Assembly (NCBI GenBank): GCA_017311185.1
Contig: JAESUZ010002392.1
Location: 992,001 to 1,056,000, forward strand
Direction of reading: 5' to 3'
Length of the DNA stretch: 64,000 bases
Source: Proteles cristata cristata
Taxonomy: Eukaryota; Chordata; Mammalia; Carnivora; Hyaenidae
The number at the start of each line of letters is the position of its first letter. The stretch's first letter is position 1. The notes beneath the pieces are model-generated. The model did not search any database, was not told where the DNA came from, and worked only from the letters and a program-made list of their open reading frames with translations. The translations under genes were made by a program, and so were the position numbers. Below are positions 56,939 to 64,000 of the stretch, piece by piece.

Positions 56939-59207
56939 ATTTGGACATCATCTTGTGCTTTCTTTGATTATGTACTTTTTAGATATTTAGAGGACCAATG
57001 ACCAGAGTATCTATATAGTGGTATCCAAAGTTTCAGCTCTGAATTGTCAAGGAAAAATGTTGGCTATACAGAGTTGCCATGGTAAAAGCTGTCAGTGAAT
57101 TCATGTCATGCCTCTACACACTAAAAAACTGAAGTATTTAATCCTCTAAAAATGATAACAAAGTCAAGTATAGTAGGAAGTCACCTCATAAAAAGGGAAA
57201 AATCAAAGCCTAAGATATGTATGCTAATGCAAATGGTAGTAAATGTAAGAAAAATGATATTGCATGAAATGAAATAAGGAGTTCTATGACATTATAACAT
57301 GGGTTCTAGCCTAGGCTTACAGTGTGAATGGTTAATAAACCTTCTCCAAGTTTCTCCTTCACTGACAATACATTCTTTCCATGGAAGGTTCTTTGTAAGT
57401 TCATTTATAAAGGCCATATAAAGTGTTTTGATCCAACTAGAGATACATTTTATATAAAAATAAGGTAAACTCACAGAAGTGTGCCAAACCTAAGCCATCT
57501 TTGGTTCAGGTCAAAGTCAGGTGCTTAAAAAAAATGGAACTAAATTTTCAAATCATTAAAACATGCCCCCTCCATTTGTTCTTTCTTCTGTGCCTATTTG
57601 AGACAATAAGAGAAGACTTGTTTGCTTTTTAATGTTTCATATGAGATTTAAGGGAACATAGCTTTCTCCCTTCCAAAGGTACAGAGAGCTTGGATGACTG
57701 CTAAAATAAACAGTGCACATTATGTGGCAAGGTTGTGGCATGCCTTTTTTTCTTGGAGCCAAGAATTCAAAGGATAACTTTACTTTAACCTTTGAAGATC
57801 TGGGATCCTGACTTTATTAAATTCTGAATATTATATTTTGCTCTGTGGGGTCAACATGATTAGCTATCGGCAGAGGGAGGAAAAAGGCATGGCCACCTTT
57901 AGAAAACTCCTAAGCCACAAGACCTATTTTTCACTGGATTAGTAAGGCTTTTCCTTCTCAAGCAAAAGATACAAAGAATCTTTGGGGGAGTGTGTGTTAT
58001 TCTCCAGAGAGAAGGGAGCAGTCATCCCTGGTGAGGCTCTGCACTCAAAAACAGTGTCCCCAAACAACATCTTGCTCCCATTACTGCTCTCTTCAACTTA
58101 TGCTGACAGCCAAAGTTCAGGGGTTGCTTTGCTTCCCTTGTAGTTGATGTTAGTTCAACATTTGACTCTAAAGGTGGAGCAAGCACAGAAATTAGTGCAC
58201 AAGAATAGGAGAAGAACTTTGGCAGCCAAGAATAACATATGTTTTACACTTGGGGTAAGTACATAAATTAAAATTGGAAAAAGTGGGCAAAAGTGAGATA
58301 ATTGGCTAATATAAATATCTGTCAAACCTGACTTTCTCACAGAGATTCTGAGCTGAGAAACAAATAAAATTACTTACTACCCCCAACCCACACTCTATGT
58401 CTTTAAGAAAACTTTAGGGTCCTTTTATGAGTTTTGGCTCAAGGAATCTGGCATATAAGTGGGAAGGGATTAAGGACAAGGTTTCTTTAACTATTTTAAG
58501 CCAAAAACTGTGTCTAAGAAGAACTCCAAAAACAGTATCTCTACTTATTTGAAAATACCTGTAGGCAGTTGACGAGAGCCTAAAAAGCATGAAAAATTAT
58601 CTTTCTTTTGGGGGTCCACAGTTGAATGTGCTACCTGAATTTAATGGATCAATTTGAGTTGACAATAGTAAATGGTGATATGATCATGTATGATTAGTTG
58701 AGGAGTTTAAATTCACTTTATGATTGACAGTTAAGAATGGAACTGAAATAATTAGATGTGGCGAGCAGAATTTTGATAAATGTATATTTGGTGTTGAAAA
58801 TGGGTCAAAAGGCTATATCTGATCTTATCTTCATCAGCACACTTTGAAAAGTGTATTGAATTCTTAGGTGTTGTTGGAAAGCCTGTTTGATCTTTACTTC
58901 ATTTAGATAGTATAATATACACAGGGTTAAGGGCTAATCTTCTTTTCTGATTAAACACAGAAAATATATATTAGGTATAGGAAAATTACTTCCTCCTCGT
59001 ACAAGGAGGAAGTACTTTTTTAGGGAAATTTTTTTTTTTAGGTTAAGTGAGTGGGACTCATGAGACTACATGGTTATAGATTCCAAAATAGCAGAGATAA
59101 AGGGGAACAGAAATGTGATGGTGAAGGCAAGTGTTTTGAAAATAAAGGACTGTTGGAAAGAGAAAAGGCCAAAGCATATGGCAGTGACTGGACCCTGCAA
59201 ATAAAAT
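56939..59207. other. No gene or clear repeat recognised; contains a hairpin
   Basis: About 2.3 kb of unassigned DNA. Short frames at 57292 and 58155 have no domain. Confidence 0.5.
58987..59014. repeat. Perfect 11-bp inverted repeat, 6-nt loop
   Basis: TACTTCCTCCT at 58987-58997 and AGGAGGAAGTA at 59004-59014 are exact complements around CGTACA. A T run follows (59016-59020). There is no evidence of a promoter, so it is reported as structure only. Confidence 0.9.
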
Positions 59208-59292
59208 AAAAGTGTACACTTGAAACTAATATTACATTGTATGTTAACTAAGAACTTAAATTAAAATTGAAAACTAATAAAAAATAAAAGAG
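59208..59292 (+). repeat. Very short L1 3' end
   Basis: GTGTACACTTGAAACTAATATTACATTGTATGTTAACTAAG and an A-rich tail match the last bases of the carnivore L1 3' UTR. Confidence 0.8.
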
Positions 59293-60011
59293 ACCAGTGA
59301 GAAACTTCCAGAATCACTGGGGGAAAAAAAGAAAACCCAGTTAATAAGGATGTATAATGGGGCATCTTAACCTTCTGTAATAACTGGGACCCATGATGCC
59401 CCGACTACAAATCCCTGTGTGAATGCAGAAATAGATGAAGAGCTCAGTAGCAAGAGTTGAGATAAGCCTGAATTAGAGAGTTCAGTGGGTACAGGGTACA
59501 GGAAATAGGAACTCTAGGTCACATAAATTCCTAGAATTTCAAAGAAATCCTGTGTTTTATTTTCCTATTACATATGGGATAGGAGTTTTAATTGAATTTT
59601 ATGTCAAGCTAAGTTATTGAGGTGACCTCAGTTGATACTTGGGTTGTTTGAAGTAGGGTGCTTCTATTTTTCTCCTTTAGTTGTCATGGGACCATTCAAG
59701 AGAACTCAGTCATGATAGATAGAGGGCATATCCCATTTGATCATTATGGAATCTACACCTAAGTAGCATAAGAGCTCATCAAAATAAATGGGGCTAATAC
59801 AATAATCAGAAGATCTGTTCAAATCGTCTTCATACACTTCGTAATTAACCATAGTTTGGTACTGAGATAATAAAGAAAACTTGGGATATCTTTTATGTAT
59901 TCTACCTTATTCCCAAGAACATGCTTTCCTAAAGGTTTTCATGTTATTTTGAAGTTATTTTAAATGCCCTTAAAATTTTTTGGGCTATCCTAAGTGAAAA
60001 AATAAAATTTG
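59293..60011. other. No feature recognised
   Basis: Unassigned sequence up to the next SINE. Confidence 0.5.
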
Positions 60012-60210
60012 GGGGCACCTGGGTGGCTCAGTTGGTTAAGTATCTGACTCTTGATTTCGGCTTAGGTCATGATATCCTGGTCATGAGATTGAGCCTCATT
60101 TTGTGCTCTGCACTGTGTGGAGCCTGCTTAGGAGTCTCTCTTTCCCTGCCCCTCTCCCCTACTCATGCTCTCTTTCCCTAAAAGAAATAAAATAAAAAAA
60201 TTAGATAAAA
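60012..60210 (+). repeat. Felid tRNA-Lys SINE
   Basis: Head GGGGGCACCTGGGTGGCTCAG, TTAGGTCATGATATCC, short CT tract and AAAATAAAAAAATT tail. The flanks AATAAAATTT and AATAAAAATTT suggest the target site. Confidence 0.92.
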
Positions 60211-61063
60211 TAAAAATTTAAAGTAGAATGTATGAGCAATTTTAGCAAACCCTCAGGAATGTCTTTTTCTCCCTGGGAGACAAAAACTCCAGCAACAATA
60301 TACCTGTGATCCATCACATAACTTCATAAAGATATTTCCAAGATGACACTACCTAGAACTACCTTGTTTCCTTCATGTTCCCTCTACGAGAGAACTTTCA
60401 AAGGAGTTCTAGGAAATACCTAATCCTGACAATGCTGTCATTAGTAAGAAGCTCAGAGACTGTAAGCACCTTTTCTTATGAGAAGCTTGGCAAGAATTTG
60501 GTCTGATTTCAGTCAGCCAAGAGAAGTATAAAAAAGTCAGAAAATTAAGACACATCCAGAGAATTAAAGAGTATCCGAGACATTTTTTTGAAATATTAAT
60601 TTATTATTAATCCATCCTTTCTCAAATTAACTCATGTCCAAGAGCCACAAGTGAGACAAAGAATAAAAACTATAAAAAAAGAAACAAAGAAACCCCCTAA
60701 TTGTACAAAAATAATTATACATTTAGGTTTATTTTTACTATATTAATTACTAAATAAAACAACACATAGTTTACGGGATGACATACATAAAAACGAAAAT
60801 GGGTCTTGGACATTTAATTTGAAAAGAGTCTTGAATTATTTCCAAGCCAGAGCCAAGATGAATATTTTTTCAGGATTTGGGGGATGATCTAAGGTTTGAC
60901 TTGACATTGTCCTTTGTGTTGATTATCAATTAAACACACTCATAAAGTGCAACTTTTTTCATATTATTATGATAATTATAATTGAATTTTTATATAATTA
61001 GGAGTTAGTTTATTTAATGACAATCCCCAAAACTGTAGAATCTATGAGAAAAAAATATAAATA
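60211..61063. other. No gene or repeat recognised
   Basis: AT-rich unassigned sequence. Confidence 0.5.
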
Positions 61064-61181
61064 GGAGGTACCTGGTTGGCTGAGTCAGTAGAGCATGTGA
61101 CACTTGATTTTAGGGTTGTGAGTTTGAACCCCACACTGGGTATAGAGATTACTTAAAAATAAAATCTTAAAAAAAAAAAAA
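61064..61181 (+). repeat. Older, shorter carnivore tRNA-Lys SINE subfamily
   Basis: GGAGGTACCTGGTTGGCTGAGTCAGTAGAGC, then GTTGTGAGTTTGAACCCC, then TAGAGATTACTTAAAAATAAAATC. This form lacks the long CT tract and extra body of the copies elsewhere in the window, as in the older carnivore SINEC subfamilies. Confidence 0.88.
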
Positions 61182-61195
61182 GAAAAGAAAACATA

Positions 61196-61385
61196 CTGGG
61201 GCACCTGGGTGGCTCAGTTGATTAAGTGACTTTGGCTCAGGTAATGATCACACGGTTCATGGATTCAAGCCCCATCTCAGGCTTTATGATGACAGCTCAG
61301 AGCCTGGAGCCTGCTTTGGATTCTGTGTTTCCCTCTCACCCTCCCCCTGCCGTAAGAATAAATAAACATAAAAAGTTAAAAAAGA
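61196..61385 (+). repeat. Felid tRNA-Lys SINE inserted in the tail of the older SINE
   Basis: GGGGCACCTGGGTGGCTCAG begins at 61198. The duplication AAAAGAAAACATA is exact at 61183-61195 and 61386-61398, placing the insertion in the A-rich tail of the SINE at 61064. Confidence 0.93.
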
Positions 61386-61398
61386 AAAAGAAAACATA

Positions 61399-64000
61399 AA
61401 CATATGTTGAATGAATGAATGAATGCTTGAATGAGCATTTGTTCTTTTATTTTTAAGTATTTTAAAACCAGATATAAGAATTTCTAATTTATTAGACTTA
61501 TTATTTTGCTATTTATTAATTTAGTAAATAGAAACTAAATCATGAAGAAAGAAAATCAAATTCTAAAGATGAAGTTAAATTCACTTTTTATTTCACTGCT
61601 ACATATGTAAAGTTAAAGGGTTTTGTCTGTTTATTTGATACTTTTTTATTCATCAAAACTAAGACATTCTTTCAAATTGTTTGGTTCATCCAGCATTCTT
61701 GTTCTCAAATATTCCCTACCCCACACTGTTCTGAACCTCACTGGTTTTCAGCGATTTCTAACATTATACATGAAACATTCCTCGGAGGTAACTACCAAAT
61801 TACTTTAAATTATTTTCCTTGCCAAAAAAGGATATCTTAGTGTACACATTATAAAGTACTTTTCTTGTATAACATGTAATTAATACTTAATTCCTAGAAA
61901 TTATCATCAATTACAAAGCTATTTCTTTAAACAGTATTTGTTTTGCTAAATACAGTAATGACTTTGAATTTAATTACTATACTTTGCTATCAAATACTAA
62001 ATACTTCCACAAATGACTTGTGAAGGTGCCACTGTTTTCTTGCAACTTGAAAATATAATTAGTAATGTGAAAATGAATTTGTTTTGACCTTTTTGATTTT
62101 ATATTTTAGATAAAGGGAGTTCCAAGCAACATGATTCATAGAATTATAAAAATTCAAAGTTTTGTAATAATTTTGCAAAAATTGCTTTTAACCATATATT
62201 TCTATTATTTTCTAGGACATGGGTGTAAATCTTCTAATACCCTTTTTTTGGCTGTAGAGGCAAGCTAAATTATAATATTTAAATGATCATTATAAATACA
62301 ATATGTTCTTCATAAACATCTTATTTTCAGGAATTTTTCAAGGCCAATACTGCATTTGATCCAAGCTACAGAAATACTAAAGTCATTTTTATCTGACTTT
62401 ATCAAACATTATAGCAGAACAGGCTTTGGATGAGGAAAATGTGTGGTTTTTGTACCTGAGTACATCACTGTGTTCTGTAGCAGATTTTGCCATTTTGTTT
62501 CTTGATTACCTTTAAATCTATAATGTGTTTATGCTGCTGCATTGTCTACTAAAAACAATTGCAGTGAAACTCAATCCATATTAACATTTTTTGACAATTA
62601 TAACCTTCCTGCCACAAGAAATACTTTAAAAATTAAAAGTGCACTTAGACTGACAAGTGTATCAATGAAATATTTTAAGAATTAAATTACTTAAATTTTC
62701 TCTAAGGAAGTTGGGATGGAAATATGAGTTCAAAGAGAAAAAAGAACAATGTAAACTATTTGACTGTTAAAAGAGAGCTCTTTAATGTGACATCTAAAAA
62801 TGTCTAACAGTGGGTACCAATTGGCCATGGTATTTAGATTCTATGGGTTATCTTTTAAAAGTATGGTGTAGCCATTTTATTTGAGGATGTCAATATTATG
62901 ACGTTTTGGAAACTGCACCATTTGCAGTTTATTTTTGCAAACTATTTAACTATTTAACTTTTGCAAACTAAACTAAAAATGAACAACTTTAGATGTCAAT
63001 TTAGAAATGTGTAAGAAGAGTTCCATTTAATATATATAAATATTCCCCCATTTAGTAGATGGAACTAAATCCATTTTGTCTGCATTGAGGGTGGGCTAGA
63101 CTTAGTACTTGATTCAAAAGAATAAAGTATAGAAAGGGGGAAATAACAATTTTACAGTGGAGAAATCTGGCAAAAACTATCTCAACCAACTGGTGAACAT
63201 TAAGATTACCAGCATGTCAGTCGTAAGGATATCATGATTTGCTATGTACCCCATAATTTGATATGATGAGGAGGGCTTCTCACACTTGTGATCTTCTTTC
63301 TAAAACCCTATAAACCCAACTTAATCATGAAAAATACCTAATTAGAGTTTTACAGAATACTTGGCTCTTATTTCTCAATACTATCAAGGTCATGAAAAAT
63401 AGAAAAGACTGAGAAAATGTCTCAGGCCAAAGGAAACTGGGGAGACTTGAAAACTAAATACAATCTGGAGACCTAGATAGTATCCTTGTACAAAAAGAAG
63501 ATATTAATGGAAAAATAGGTAAAATCCAGATAGAGTCTTGGGTTTAGTTTATTTAAATGTTTAAGAAATTAAAAGGTATGAAAAATTCTCTTAAGGACAC
63601 AAAGGCAAAAAGTTTAAAGATATTTGAGTACACAAAATATCTTACAGATATGCAAGTAGATATGAGGTTTTTTTTTATTATTCAAACATGGCTTTTAATA
63701 AAGACATTTTGTAAATAGCTTAAATACCTACCAATATTATAATGAATAAGTAAATGTTGGTAAAATTGAATAATGAGTACTACACATCAGTTAGCAAGAA
63801 TGAAACAGAATTGCATCACAACAGAATTAAAGCTAAAAAATAAGAGACTTGTCAAATGATATGTACAGTGTGATGCTGTTTATTTAAAGTTAACACATAC
63901 CTTAAACAATTCTGTGACTTGTGTGTGTGTGTATGGATGCACCCATATTTAAGAAAAAAAAACATACATGGGAATATTACACATCTACTTCGAGTTAGTG
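61399..64000. other. No gene or clear repeat recognised
   Basis: 2.6 kb of AT-rich sequence. Minor simple repeats: (GAAT)n at about 61411-61434 and a short (GT)n at about 63922-63933. The frame at 61623-61808 has no domain. Confidence 0.5.

Noticed and set aside
1..64000. A CRISPR array, operon or other prokaryotic-type system
   Set aside because: The repeats are mammalian transposons, there are no regularly spaced repeats with spacers, and no gene cluster is present.

Overview
This window is nuclear DNA from a carnivoran mammal, almost certainly a cat (Felidae). The main evidence is the repeated tRNA-Lys-derived SINE of the felid type (SINEC_Fc-like). Its head reads GGGGCACCTGGGTGGCTCAG, followed by a tRNA-like B box, a CT-rich tract and an AATAAATAAA tail. 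It occurs at least fifteen times, on both strands. Carnivore-lineage L1 3' ends, shared mammalian MIR and L2 fragments, MaLR (MLT1) LTRs and hAT DNA-transposon remnants agree with this. The sequence is AT-rich and CpG-poor.

I found no protein-coding gene, exon or functional RNA gene. Open frames of 60-138 codons all lie inside repeats, run antisense to them, or are short with no recognisable domain. The window reads as a gene desert or the inside of a very large intron. The DNA between repeats is reported as stretches with nothing recognised. All family names and boundaries come from reading the sequence by eye, and subfamily names are approximate.

Layout. 1-7.7 kb: two SINEs, a long antisense L2, MIR pieces, a 165-bp segment present twice (4059 and 5227), and MLT1-type LTRs. 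7.7-14.1 kb: one ancient internally deleted L1M (+), split by a SINE, an MLT1 LTR and a younger L1 3' end. 14.2 kb: a bare poly(T) tract between perfect 16-bp duplications. 16.2-20.9 kb: a SINE and a 4.5-kb degenerate L1MA-type element (+) carrying most of ORF2. 21-30 kb: MIRs, an L1 tail, L2 fragments, and an L2 split by two SINEs in opposite orientation. 30-38.8 kb: the least repetitive part, with a candidate conserved noncoding stretch near 31.6-32.2 kb. 38.8-41.3 kb: an antisense carnivore L1 with a nested SINE. 43-47.7 kb: SINEs, L2, MIR, a 132-bp L1 insertion with perfect duplications, a head-to-tail SINE pair inside a probable hAT element, and a 38-bp tandem duplication. 50-64 kb: a (TTTAG)n pentamer array, two hAT MITEs, a remnant of a LINE endonuclease domain (RTE-like), an L2 tail, a perfect hairpin and four more SINEs.

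The elements do not form a working system. They are layers of insertions of different ages, and the nesting gives their relative order. I see no new biological system. The items most worth a second look are the poly(T)-only insertion, the 165-bp repeat pair, the RTE-like endonuclease relic, the CpG-rich SINE and the SINE pair.
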